A stretch of 56,103 nt of DNA from IMG/VR virus record IMGVR_UViG_3300034061_003450, positions 1-56,103 of that record. One strand, given 5' to 3'. The DNA comes from a virus. A program made the position numbers and the translations under genes. Below the pieces are notes generated by a model that was not told where the DNA came from, did not search any database, and saw nothing but the letters and a program-made list of their open reading frames with translations. Positions within the stretch are counted from its first letter, which is position 1; every line of letters starts with the position of its first letter. Positions 24,294-31,741 of this stretch are shown piece by piece.

Positions 24294-24980
24294 ATGTCTC
24301 GCGCTACTGGTCTCGCTGATCAGCGCTTCTACCAGCTCGATGCATCCGCCGTTCTGGTGGGTGCCGTCGGTGCTTGGGAGAACCGCTCCGCTGCCACCCG
24401 CACCGGGGCCGCTCAGCTCCTGGATACCAAGCTCAACTGCACCGACATTCTCAAGTTCGTCGGCGTCGGCCAGTCTTCCAACTCGGCCGGCGGTTACGTG
24501 ATCTCCGTCGGCCATGTGGCCCGCGGTGCTGCCCTCAGCACGGTTACGAACTGGGTTGAAATCGGCCGCATGTCGTTCTCGGCTTCGGCCACCAACGAGA
24601 TCGCCATCACCGGCCGGCAGATCGAGGCGCTGGTTCGTGCCGGCACCTCGCCCACCATCACCGGTGATTGCCGGGTGACTGCCATCAAGGCGGTCGCCGG
24701 TCTCGGCACCCTGTCTATCAGCAACATTGCCCTCACCACCAACGTCGCCACCATCACGGTCGGCACCCATGCGGCTGCCGTCGGTGACACCATCACCGTC
24801 ACGAACTGCTCCAACTCTGTTTTCAACGGGACCTACGTGGTAACCGCCGTGGCGGCCACGACCATCAGCTACGACAGGACCAACGCCAACATCACCAGCA
24901 CCTCCGGGACTGGCAGTGTCACCAACGGCGTCGCGGCTCCTGTCGGCACTAACACGCTCTACTTCCAGTACGGCGCCTGA
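24294..24980 (+). CDS. Capsid decoration protein with Ig-like domain
   Basis: 228 aa. The N-terminal 140 residues (RATGLADQRFYQLDASAVLV, YVISVGHVARGAALSTV) form a beta-rich head-binding part. Residues about 143-215 are an Ig-like module (NVATITVGTHAAAVGDTI, VFNGTYVVTAVAATTISYD) clearly related to the insertion in the tail tube protein. Being next to the capsid gene and ending at a strong terminator, it is probably an abundant outer head protein. Confidence 0.7.
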   Translation: MSRATGLADQRFYQLDASAVLVGAVGAWENRSAATRTGAAQLLDTKLNCTDILKFVGVGQSSNSAGGYVISVGHVARGAALSTVTNWVEIGRMSFSASATNEIAITGRQIEALVRAGTSPTITGDCRVTAIKAVAGLGTLSISNIALTTNVATITVGTHAAAVGDTITVTNCSNSVFNGTYVVTAVAATTISYDRTNANITSTSGTGSVTNGVAAPVGTNTLYFQYGA

Positions 24981-24989
24981 TCATCAAAC

Positions 24990-25013
24990 GGGGCGGGCTT
25001 CGGTCCGCCCCTT
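24990..25013 (+). terminator. Rho-independent terminator after capsid genes
   Basis: GGGGCGG (24990-24996) pairs with CCGCCCC (25005-25011); inside it C-TTCG-G makes a stable tetraloop. TTT follows. It ends the capsid and decoration transcript. Confidence 0.85.
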
Positions 25014-25030
25014 TCACTTTGGAGGGTCTG

Positions 25031-25189
25031 ATGAGCCTGGTTCTCTCAAGCGTGTCGCCCGGCACCCTGCCGCCTGAGCAGCCGGAGCCGGAGCAGAAGC
25101 CGCGCAAGCGTGCGCGAGACACTGACGGCCAGTTCGTCGGTGATGACCCGGCGACGCCTGACGTTGACGAAGCGTGGCAGGAAAACTGA
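25031..25189 (+). CDS. 52-aa Pro/Glu-rich protein
   Basis: Reads MSLVLSSVSPGTLPPEQPEP, then EQKPRKRARDTDGQFVGDD, ending in Glu-Asn-stop at late motif copy 8. GGAGGG precedes the ATG by 4 bases. The DTDGQFVGDDP part resembles the short RDxxGRF motif of small phage structural proteins. Probably disordered; function unknown. Confidence 0.6.
   Translation: MSLVLSSVSPGTLPPEQPEPEQKPRKRARDTDGQFVGDDPATPDVDEAWQEN
25180..25189 (+). promoter_or_regulatory. Late motif copy 8 (GGAAAACTGA)
   Basis: Exact copy ending at the stop of the 52-aa gene and only 4 bases before the next ATG. Confidence 0.5.
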
Positions 25190-25193
25190 AGGC

Positions 25194-25556
25194 ATGGCAT
25201 GGGTCGACGGCCACACCTGGGAGATGGAGCAGGGCATCGATGCTCTGCTCACTCTGGAGCTGTATGAGGACACAGCAGCTACAGAACCGTGGCCGTTTAC
25301 CGGCTGGGACGTGACCGCAACCGTCAGCGATGAGAAAGGCCGCGTCGTGTGGCCCGTGACGGTAGACGCTGATCCTGCGGGCGGCGTGGTGCGGCTGGTG
25401 TTCCCGGAGGCATCGGTCAACGCTCTCAAGGTCGGCAAAACCTACCGCTACGACTGCCTGATGGTGGCGCCAGGTGGTGTCGCCGCTGATGACCACGTTT
25501 TGGCCGCTGGACCTGTGACGGTGGCGCTCAGGACTTCACGGAGAGACGAGGAATGA
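25194..25556 (+). CDS. BppU/Ig-like baseplate or fibre-base protein
   Basis: 120 aa beta-sandwich-like protein: IDALLTLELYEDTAATEPWP, GWDVTATVSDEKGRVVWPV and VGKTYRYDCLMVAPGG give the alternating pattern of N-terminal domains in baseplate upper proteins and fibre adaptors. It starts the fibre block and overlaps the next gene by 4 bases. Function inferred. Confidence 0.6.
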   Translation: MAWVDGHTWEMEQGIDALLTLELYEDTAATEPWPFTGWDVTATVSDEKGRVVWPVTVDADPAGGVVRLVFPEASVNALKVGKTYRYDCLMVAPGGVAADDHVLAAGPVTVALRTSRRDEE

Positions 25557-25900
25557 GCTGCCCGCAGGTCATTAAGGTCATCACGCCGGGGCCGCCTGGC
25601 GCCGGACTGCCGGCCGGGATCGCTGATGCCGGTAAGTTCGTGCGGAAGCTGGGCGCTGAGCCCTATGTATATGAGCTGGTTACACCTGATGTTGTAAGTG
25701 GCGGCCTTGGCGCTTATGTCCACTCGCAAACCACACCAGCGACCACATGGACGATCAACCACAACCTCGGAAGGTATCCGAGTGTTGAGCTGTTCAACAG
25801 TGGAATGCAGGAGATTGATGCAGAGATTGCACATCCGAGCATCAATCAAACGATCGTCACACTGAACCCAGCGACAGCTGGCCTAGCACGCCTTATCTGA
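25553..25900 (+). CDS. Short tail fibre protein
   Basis: 115 aa. PGPPGAGLPAGIADAGKFV is a collagen-like start, and TPATTWTINHNLGRYPSVEL, followed by alternating strands, is a common phage fibre tip domain. It shares the TINHNLG-type motif with YTLTHNFNTRDVIVRVF in the following fibre gene. Confidence 0.72.
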   Translation: MSCPQVIKVITPGPPGAGLPAGIADAGKFVRKLGAEPYVYELVTPDVVSGGLGAYVHSQTTPATTWTINHNLGRYPSVELFNSGMQEIDAEIAHPSINQTIVTLNPATAGLARLI

Positions 25901-25907
25901 GGACACC

Positions 25908-26699
25908 ATGCCCCGTTCAATTTTTACCGACTTCGACTTTCAAGGGGTCTCCCGGCCCACCAACATTCCGGGGCCTGTCAGCGCGGGCGACGCGGCTAAC
26001 AAGGCATACGTCGATTCAGCCGTCGAAGGGCTGGCATGGAAAGACTCATGCCGCGTTGCGACGCAGGCGAACCTGAGCCTGTCGAGCCCTGGCGCGACGA
26101 TCGATGGCATTACGATGGCCAGCGGCGACCGGGTGTTGGTGCGGGCGCAGACGGCGGGCGCTGAAAACGGCATCTACGTGTGGAACGGCGCATCGACAGC
26201 GATGACCCGGGCGCTCGATGCCAGCACCTTCCCAGAGCTGGAGCAAGCCACCAGCACAGTGGAGGAGGGCACCAGCGCTGGCGTGACGTACCGGCAGACG
26301 GCGGTGAACGGCACTCTGGGCAGCACGGCGGTGAGCTGGACCGTGATGGGCACCAGCGCCCCGGCTGCCAGCACAACGCAGTCGGGCATCATGCGCCTGG
26401 CGACGCAGAGCGAGACAGATACTGGCACTGCAGCCGATCTGGCGGTTTCGCCTCAAACGCTGGCGAACTGGTCGGGCCGGCTTCGCAAGTCCGCTGCGAA
26501 CGTAGGCGACGGGAGTGCAACCAGCTACACGCTCACTCACAACTTCAATACCCGCGATGTGATCGTGCGGGTGTTCCCCAATTCGGGAACCTACGATGAC
26601 GTGGAAGTGGACGTGCAGCGCACCAGTGTGAATGCGGTGGTTGTGGTGTTTGCGACGGCGCCAGCATCTAATGCCTACCGCGTGGTGGTGCTCGGCTGA
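25908..26699 (+). CDS. Tail fibre protein
   Basis: 263 aa. GDAANKAYVDSAVEGLAWKD and SCRVATQANLSLSS are a widely shared phage fibre shaft sequence; a central part ITMASGDRVLVRAQTAGAEN is typical of the same family. The C-terminus repeats the tip fold YTLTHNFNTRDVIVRV. Start overlaps none; the stop overlaps the next ATG by one base. Confidence 0.8.
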   Translation: MPRSIFTDFDFQGVSRPTNIPGPVSAGDAANKAYVDSAVEGLAWKDSCRVATQANLSLSSPGATIDGITMASGDRVLVRAQTAGAENGIYVWNGASTAMTRALDASTFPELEQATSTVEEGTSAGVTYRQTAVNGTLGSTAVSWTVMGTSAPAASTTQSGIMRLATQSETDTGTAADLAVSPQTLANWSGRLRKSAANVGDGSATSYTLTHNFNTRDVIVRVFPNSGTYDDVEVDVQRTSVNAVVVVFATAPASNAYRVVVLG

Positions 26700-27223
26700 T
26701 GGCACGAGAGTTCTTGGCTGATATAGACCTTAAGGCAGGCTTACTGCTCGCCGGCTCGGCTGGCAGTGCAGGGCAGTTGGTCATTAGCCAGGGTCTGGGG
26801 CAGCCTGCAGCGTGGGGCACAACTGGGGGCGGCCTTTCGGTCTCCAGTGGATTTCTGCGGCTCACCGACACGATCAGTCTCCGCATCAGCAACACCGGGG
26901 AAACTGCGACAGTTGCCAATAACCACACCGAGAGAACTGTCCCCCGGGCTTGCACAGTTATCGGCGCAACGTGGGAGCTGGCGCCCACGGCTACCGGCTC
27001 AAGCAGTAGCCAGGCGATGCTCTATGCCAGGCGCAGCGGCACCAAAACGTCGCTGCTGAGCGGCAACGCCAGCATTGCATCCGGCGCCAGCTTTACCGAC
27101 GCGACGGGCACCCTTACCGGGACGCTCACGCTCGCGGCCGGCGACACGCTGGGCGTCGATCTGCTGACAGTCGGCACCGGATCGTCCGGCCACATTTTCA
27201 CCATCCTCGTGAGGTACTCATGA
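26699..27223 (+). CDS. Tail fibre-associated protein
   Basis: 174 aa. The opening MAREFLADIDLKAGLLLAG resembles the start of the preceding fibre gene, and the rest is a beta-rich jelly-roll-like sequence (RACTVIGATWELAPTATGSS, GTLTLAAGDTLGVDLL). Probably a trimeric fibre tip. The stop overlaps the next start by 4 bases. Confidence 0.62.
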   Translation: MAREFLADIDLKAGLLLAGSAGSAGQLVISQGLGQPAAWGTTGGGLSVSSGFLRLTDTISLRISNTGETATVANNHTERTVPRACTVIGATWELAPTATGSSSSQAMLYARRSGTKTSLLSGNASIASGASFTDATGTLTGTLTLAAGDTLGVDLLTVGTGSSGHIFTILVRYS

Positions 27224-27849
27224 CAACGCCCACCATCGCCACTAACCCGGTTACAGGTGTCGAGTATTACGCCGATGGCTCACTCGACGGCCAGAGCGTC
27301 AAGTTCTACGTGGCCGTCACCAATGGCCAGGTGCGCAACCCCAACGGCGACCGCTGGCCGTTTGGTAACGGCGGGGTGCACGACAAGGCAGCGGATTATT
27401 ACGAAATTATCCCATTTGCCCCGATCCCTTTCGACTCCGAACTTTTCCGGGTTGACGACCAAAACAGCGGCTGGAATGTGGTCCCGACACCCGGCGCACT
27501 GCCCGGTCACCCTCAGGGCACTTACGAAAGAACGGAGGCGATCATCCGCCGCAGCAGTGCGGAACTGCGCCAACTGGCTAAGGGGTACGCCGATCGTGCC
27601 AACGGCGAACTGTGGCCCCAGGAACAGGGCTACGCAGAGAAGCTGGCCTACGCGAAAGAACAGATCGCCGCCAACAACGATCTGCAGCAGTTCCGCGATC
27701 TCGTCGCTCGCCACGAACAGCTCATCGCTGCATCCTTCGCCAACGACGCCAGGCTCGCGCAGATTTACGCCGAGATTGAAACAGCAGGCGAAACCGGCCC
27801 CGTCGATTTCATCGTCTCGGAAGGCTGGGTCAATGGCATCGAACCATGA
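27220..27849 (+). CDS. Tail fibre or fibre assembly protein
   Basis: 209 aa. The N-terminal half has aromatic beta strands (QSVKFYVAVTNGQVRNPNGD, DYYEIIPFAPIPFDSEL) and the C-terminal half a coiled coil (KLAYAKEQIAANNDLQQFRD). This two-part plan is common in fibre assembly or fibre-bound proteins. Not assigned to a named family. Confidence 0.55.
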   Translation: MTTPTIATNPVTGVEYYADGSLDGQSVKFYVAVTNGQVRNPNGDRWPFGNGGVHDKAADYYEIIPFAPIPFDSELFRVDDQNSGWNVVPTPGALPGHPQGTYERTEAIIRRSSAELRQLAKGYADRANGELWPQEQGYAEKLAYAKEQIAANNDLQQFRDLVARHEQLIAASFANDARLAQIYAEIETAGETGPVDFIVSEGWVNGIEP

Positions 27850-27913
27850 CCGCCAACGCCTCGCCCCGCCATGGATCCCGCCAGCTACGGGACGCGCCAA
27901 TAGGAGCCAACGC

Positions 27914-28762
27914 GTGATCACAGTTGATCGCAGGCGACGGATCTGGACGTTCGCAGACGCCACCACGGAATCATGGCTGAGGCCCGATGATGCCAGCACG
28001 GTTACGATCGCAACGGGGACAAGCATCTCCGTATTGGCAGACAAGAAAGGAAACGGGAGGAACTATAACGGAGCCGCCGGAAGTCAGCCTACACTTTTAT
28101 CAAATGCTTTAAATGGCAAGGCTGCGCTAGCACTTAACGGCTCGCAATGGCTGACTTCCGCTAGCTCGGCAGCAACGTGGAACTTTCTGCATACAACCGG
28201 CGGAATTATTGTCGCCGCATGGAAAGCCGGAAACAGCAGTAATCCCAATGCGTTGCTTGCCTTGATGGGGAACAATGCTCTTTTAACAGCCAGCCACGGT
28301 TTCGCCCTGTTCTATGACGACAGATCCAGTGTTACAAGGGAAGACCGGGTCGTCGGGCAGGTAACAAGGGGAGTAAGCGGGGTTCCCACGACACTCAACG
28401 TTTCATCGGACGACGCACACCTACCCAATACCCCAGTAATTATTTCGCATATATATGATCCCGCCGCCGCCGTTCCCGCGAATAGATCGATACTGCGAGT
28501 CAATGGCACATCCATTCAACTCAACACATCTACAAACGCTGCTTCTTCCGCAAATGCTACGAACCCACTACAGATAGGAGCAGCCGGCGGTAATGCGAAC
28601 CCTCTTGTTGGCGAACTCTACGAGATCGGCATCTTCCCACTTTCCGCCGGCCTCGCCACCGTAGAGCGGGCCGAAGGCTATCTGGCTGGACCCACTGAAT
28701 GGAACCTGCAAAGCATCCTTGCGGCAGGCCATCCGTTCAAGTCTTACCCTCCGACGATCTAA
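27914..28762 (+). CDS. Lectin-like (LamG/ConA fold) tail adhesin
   Basis: About 282 aa from GTG 27914, chosen because TAGGAG lies 7 bases upstream; an in-frame ATG at 27833 is possible. The chain WLRPDDASTVTIATGTSISV, LADKKGNGRNYNG and ALNGKAALALNGSQWLT is the opening of concanavalin-type glycan-binding domains found on phage adhesins, and LVGELYEIGIFPLSAGL is its closing strand. It is the second such domain in the genome. Base composition is lower in GC, suggesting exchange. Confidence 0.72.
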   Translation: MITVDRRRRIWTFADATTESWLRPDDASTVTIATGTSISVLADKKGNGRNYNGAAGSQPTLLSNALNGKAALALNGSQWLTSASSAATWNFLHTTGGIIVAAWKAGNSSNPNALLALMGNNALLTASHGFALFYDDRSSVTREDRVVGQVTRGVSGVPTTLNVSSDDAHLPNTPVIISHIYDPAAAVPANRSILRVNGTSIQLNTSTNAASSANATNPLQIGAAGGNANPLVGELYEIGIFPLSAGLATVERAEGYLAGPTEWNLQSILAAGHPFKSYPPTI

Positions 28763-28768
28763 AGCACA

Positions 28769-28852
28769 ATGGACAGCTTCAACCCCAACGAGGAAGCCAG
28801 CATCTCGGGACGCCTCGGCAGCAGTCCTGTCTTGACTCCATCCATTCCCTGA
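28769..28852 (+). CDS. Possible 27-aa peptide
   Basis: ATG frame 6 bases after the adhesin stop, reading MDSFNPNEEASISGRLGSSP. No ribosome site. It may be translated by coupling or may be chance; listed because the 29228-bounded gap otherwise holds only the start of the spanin-like gene. Confidence 0.25.
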   Translation: MDSFNPNEEASISGRLGSSPVLTPSIP

Positions 28853-28928
28853 TGCCCTCGATCTGATGTCATGCACACCAGCACCAGCGCCAGAACACCA
28901 CGTTGCTGCCCTCGGGGGAGCTGAGGCA

Positions 28929-29231
28929 ATGCCATTCAGCATTCGCAACCGACCCAAGCCGCCGCAGCCGGAACCGCTGATTGCGGTGGTGCGGGACAAG
29001 GTGATCAGCGCCCTGGCCGTGGCGGCAGTCGCCGGCATGTTGGCTTTGGCGAACATCGCCTGGAATGTTGACTTCCTGGTGCGGGAACTGCCCCGCCGGC
29101 TGGAGGATCTGAACGACCGGATCACCGCAACCGAACGGGAGGTGAAGCAGCTTGAGGAAGCCGGCGGCCGGGCACTGAACCTGCTGGAGCGCTACGACGA
29201 CCGGCTCCGGAAGCTCGAACAGGCCCGATGA
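28929..29231 (+). CDS. Membrane-anchored coiled-coil lysis protein
   Basis: 100 aa. A basic proline-rich N-terminus is followed by one membrane segment (VISALAVAAVAGMLALANIA, residues 24-43) and then a coiled coil (LEDLNDRITATEREVKQLEE). This inner-membrane plus periplasmic coil plan matches an i-spanin or a holin partner. GGAGCTGAGG lies just before the ATG. It overlaps the next gene by 4 bases and opens the lysis block. Confidence 0.65.
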   Translation: MPFSIRNRPKPPQPEPLIAVVRDKVISALAVAAVAGMLALANIAWNVDFLVRELPRRLEDLNDRITATEREVKQLEEAGGRALNLLERYDDRLRKLEQAR

Positions 29232-29446
29232 TGGACATCATCCGCCGCCCGTTGATTCGCGCCCTGGTGGGGATCCTGCTGGCGAGTGCCGTCGCAGGGT
29301 TCGGCGCACCGCTTACGTGTGAGGGCCGCGGGCGGGACAATTGCGAAACGACGTGGGGATTGGCCACGAGCAACGCCCTGGCGTGCGCGGGTGTGATCTC
29401 GGCGCTGCTGGCTCGGTTGGATGGCGATGGGGGAACACTGAGATAA
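29228..29446 (+). CDS. Probable holin
   Basis: 72 aa with two hydrophobic stretches (ALVGILLASAVAGFGAPL and TSNALACAGVISALLARL) separated by a short charged loop CEGRGRDNCE whose cysteines may pair. Short two-span membrane proteins next to an endolysin are class II holins, which open the inner membrane at lysis time. No direct family recognition. Confidence 0.6.
   Translation: MMDIIRRPLIRALVGILLASAVAGFGAPLTCEGRGRDNCETTWGLATSNALACAGVISALLARLDGDGGTLR
29432..29441 (+). promoter_or_regulatory. Late motif variant GGAACACTGA
   Basis: One-base variant within the last codons of the holin gene but out of step with its stop (TAA). It starts 29 bp before the ATG at 29461, the same spacing as the exact copies. 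Confidence 0.45.
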
Positions 29447-29460
29447 CCGCCGCCGCCGGT

Positions 29461-29778
29461 ATGTCTATCCCCATCGTTGTCGCATGGGCCGACGCTGAAC
29501 TGGTGGAGTTTGATGGGCAGATGTGGTGGGGCTTCACGTTTGAGCTGATCGTCGGCGCTTCAGGCTTCCATGCGCAGAATCGCCTGCATGGGTTCTGCGG
29601 CTTCGAGGCTGAGCTCATGCCGGCTGATGGTTCATGCGTCAGCGACGACAACCTGCCGACGATCATCTCTGCATGGGAAACGGAACCCGAGCAGTTGCAG
29701 CCCTACGTCAGCGACATTCGCGCCGCTTACCTCGCGCACATGCGCAAGCTGGGTCTGGCGCTGACGATGGAAAGCTGA
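29461..29778 (+). CDS. Hypothetical protein in the lysis block
   Basis: 105 aa. Aromatic N-terminus (VVAWADAELVEFDGQMWWGF) and an acidic helical C-terminus (EPEQLQPYVSDIRAAYLAHM). No membrane segment. Unknown function. Its stop lies in GGAAAGCTGA, a one-base variant of the late motif, 3 bases before the next ATG. Confidence 0.6.
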   Translation: MSIPIVVAWADAELVEFDGQMWWGFTFELIVGASGFHAQNRLHGFCGFEAELMPADGSCVSDDNLPTIISAWETEPEQLQPYVSDIRAAYLAHMRKLGLALTMES

Positions 29779-29781
29779 GGC

Positions 29782-30051
29782 ATGAACCTTTCATCTGCTG
29801 CGCGGTTCCTGCTGCGCCTTGCGATCCGTCCCGTTCTTCGCCGGGTGTTGTCGGAGGTGTTCCGCGATCTCGACAGCGCGGTGCCTACGGCGTTGGTGCA
29901 GAAAGCCGCGCCGGTGGTGATCGAAGGGCTGATCGTCAACGCAGTCACCAGGCGGACAGGCATCGTGCCGACCGCTGGGGAGGTGGATGCCATCGCCGGG
30001 CTGTTTGATCCGCGGCGGGCTGCCAGGCCGCTGAACATCAGGAACCGCTGA
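29782..30051 (+). CDS. Hypothetical protein before endolysin
   Basis: 89 aa, with an amphipathic Arg-rich N-terminal helix (ARFLLRLAIRPVLRRVLSEV) and a mixed remainder. Could associate with membranes. It overlaps the endolysin gene by one base. Confidence 0.6.
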   Translation: MNLSSAARFLLRLAIRPVLRRVLSEVFRDLDSAVPTALVQKAAPVVIEGLIVNAVTRRTGIVPTAGEVDAIAGLFDPRRAARPLNIRNR

Positions 30052-30815
30052 TGACGTTCGCTAAGGTCCGAGCAGCAGCAGAGGAGGCGGCAAAGGCAGG
30101 CCGGTTGACGCCGCATCAGCTCGCGGCGCTGAGCCGGTTGGATGAGCTGCTGACGGATGAGCAGCGCCGCGAGTTCAGTAAGCTCTGGCGAGCCGCCGGC
30201 AGCCCCGCCGCGCCGGTGCAGTTGCGGCAGCCGGCGCCGGGCACGCCCGGACGAGCAGTGCCGACCACCGGCGGCGGGTGGCGACTGGAGGGATTTCCCT
30301 TCTTCTCTCAGGTCGATCCGGCGGACGGGCCGGAAGGGTGGCGGCAGTGCCAGACGAGCTCGATCGCCATGGCGCTGCGGTTCCTGAAGGTGCCGGGCAT
30401 CAAGGACGATACGGACTACCTGCGGATCGTGCGGCAGTTCGGCGACACCACCGTGCAGGAGGCGCACCGGAAGGCGCTGGCCAGGCTGGGGGTGCGGGCA
30501 CGGTTCACCAAGCGGTGCACCGTGGCGCAGGCGCAAGCCGAGATCAAGGCGGGGCTGCCGGTGGTCTGCGGCGTGCTGCACCATGGGCCGGTGTCGAAGC
30601 CATCAGGCGGCGGGCATTATGTGACCCTGCACGGGTTCGATGGTGGCCCCCGGCCGGCGTGGCATGTTCACGACCCCTATGGGGAGCTTGATCTGGTAAA
30701 TGGGGGGTGGAGCCGGCAGGGAGGGGGTGCCGGTCGTGATCAGAGGTATTCGTTCAGAAACTTCAATCCGCGGTGGGATTCGGGCGGCGAGCAGTGGACG
30801 TGGTTGTTTAGCTAG
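30051..30815 (+). CDS. Endolysin, C39-like cysteine peptidase
   Basis: 254 aa. A helical, basic N-terminal region (residues 1-65) is followed by a papain-like C39 domain. Expected active-site residues are visible: Cys in QCQTSSIAMAL (about residue 100), His in GGGHYVTLHGF (about 187) and Asp in HDPYGE (about 207). Such peptidases cut peptide cross-links of the wall. It ends the rightward late region and shares the four bases CTAG with the stop of the convergent gene. Confidence 0.78.
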   Translation: MTFAKVRAAAEEAAKAGRLTPHQLAALSRLDELLTDEQRREFSKLWRAAGSPAAPVQLRQPAPGTPGRAVPTTGGGWRLEGFPFFSQVDPADGPEGWRQCQTSSIAMALRFLKVPGIKDDTDYLRIVRQFGDTTVQEAHRKALARLGVRARFTKRCTVAQAQAEIKAGLPVVCGVLHHGPVSKPSGGGHYVTLHGFDGGPRPAWHVHDPYGELDLVNGGWSRQGGGAGRDQRYSFRNFNPRWDSGGEQWTWLFS

Positions 30816-31093
30816 AAAGGTGATCGGCCGCTGAGCGCTTGGGCGGCTTGACACGACATCCACTCGCGCAGCCATAGGTCGCTGATGTCGTCTAGATCAT
30901 CAAAGGCACGACGACAGCGCTTCCATGCGCAGCGGGCGACGTTCTCCCAGTCGGTGGGGGTCATGCTGGCAGCGGCCAGCTCGGCATCACACGGCTGGGC
31001 GCAACGTGTGCACCGCCAGAACCACGAATCGGGCCCGCCATCGGTGCGAACTGGCGCCTGGCAGCAGCGGGATTGAGGGGTGGGGTGGGTCAT
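30812..31093 (-). CDS. Small zinc-ribbon protein
   Basis: 93 aa on the minus strand, last gene of the leftward cluster. SRCCQAPVRTDGG and WRCTRCAQPC form a four-cysteine zinc ribbon in the N-terminal half; the C-terminal half has Trp- and Cys-rich helices (WENVARCAWKRCRRAFDDL). Start chosen by ATGA overlap with the neighbour. Function unknown. Confidence 0.68.
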   Translation of the reverse strand: MTHPTPQSRCCQAPVRTDGGPDSWFWRCTRCAQPCDAELAAASMTPTDWENVARCAWKRCRRAFDDLDDISDLWLREWMSCQAAQALSGRSPF

Positions 31094-31299
31094 GGTTCGG
31101 TCGGCGGGTCGATCCGCAGCCATGCGTCGTTCATGTTTTTGCCGGTGTTCCAGACAAAACACCACCTAGTGGTGCGACTGTTGTGCAGGGCTCTGAGTCG
31201 AGCTTTGCACCCTTGAACCATGTCTACATGCCAATCTTTCCCGCGCGGTGATCGCCAGGTGTCCCCAAGGCGGAATCGATCGGCTGGTAGGTGGGTCAT
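31090..31299 (-). CDS. Small hypothetical protein, leftward cluster
   Basis: 69 aa; MTHLPADRFRLGDTWRSPRG then CFVWNTGKNMNDAWLRIDPP. Compact, beta-like, with two Trp. ATGA overlap with genes on both sides supports translation. Unknown. Confidence 0.62.
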   Translation of the reverse strand: MTHLPADRFRLGDTWRSPRGKDWHVDMVQGCKARLRALHNSRTTRWCFVWNTGKNMNDAWLRIDPPTEP

Positions 31300-31577
31300 T
31301 CTTCCCCCTTCTCCGCCCGCTCGGCCTCGGCGGTGAGCACGGCGCGGAGGCGTTGGCGCTGCATGTAGAGCGCTTTGGCCACAGCGTTGCCCTGGATCCT
31401 GCGGGTTATTGGAGGCTCATCCGGCAGGATGTGACGCTGCAGGGCGCGGATCTCGGCGGCGTAGCCGTAGCGATCGCTCAGGCAGTCGTAGGCGTCGGCC
31501 GACTCCAACAACTCATCGGGCACGCTGGATTGGTCGTAGGCGCGGCGCATGGCCTGCCATAGCGGCTGGTCAGCCAT
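31296..31577 (-). CDS. Small helical hypothetical protein
   Basis: 93 aa; helical with a conserved-looking ELLESADAYDCLSDRYGYAA and an Arg/Glu-rich C-terminal helix. The ATG at 31577 overlaps the preceding frame's stop. Unknown. Confidence 0.6.
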   Translation of the reverse strand: MADQPLWQAMRRAYDQSSVPDELLESADAYDCLSDRYGYAAEIRALQRHILPDEPPITRRIQGNAVAKALYMQRQRLRAVLTAEAERAEKGEE

Positions 31578-31741
31578 CGGCGCCTTCCTGTAGGGCCTCG
31601 CGGATGAGGGCGAGTTCGGCTTCAAAGAACCTCGGGCACTGTCCGTTCCCCATACGCTTGCTCACCAGCGCCAGCGCCTGCTCCCGCAGGGTCGGGGGCG
31701 CGGCACGGCGGGGGGTTGGGTGGGGCGGTCGGGGGTTGTCA
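31570..31741 (-). pseudogene. Small gene split by a one-base frameshift
   Basis: An ATG at 31741 overlaps the upstream stop in the usual ATGA way but runs only 26 codons (MTTPDRPTQPPAVPRP). The neighbouring frame holds convincing protein, PTLREQALALVSKRMGNGQ then RFFEAELALIREALQ, and stops at 31570 overlapping the next ATG. Both ends fit operon spacing, so one gene of about 56 codons seems to be broken within C-rich homopolymers (31690-31735). A sequencing error or programmed slippage are alternatives. Confidence 0.5.

Noticed and set aside
26898-26907. GGGAAACTGC inside the fibre gene as a late motif
   Set aside because: Two bases differ from the motif, it lies in the middle of a coding region and no start codon follows at the usual distance.
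27257-27913. Extending the lectin-like adhesin upstream to 27257
   Set aside because: The upstream part overlaps the 27220-27849 gene in another frame and is Ser/Arg-rich noise; the GTG at 27914 has an AGGAG site.
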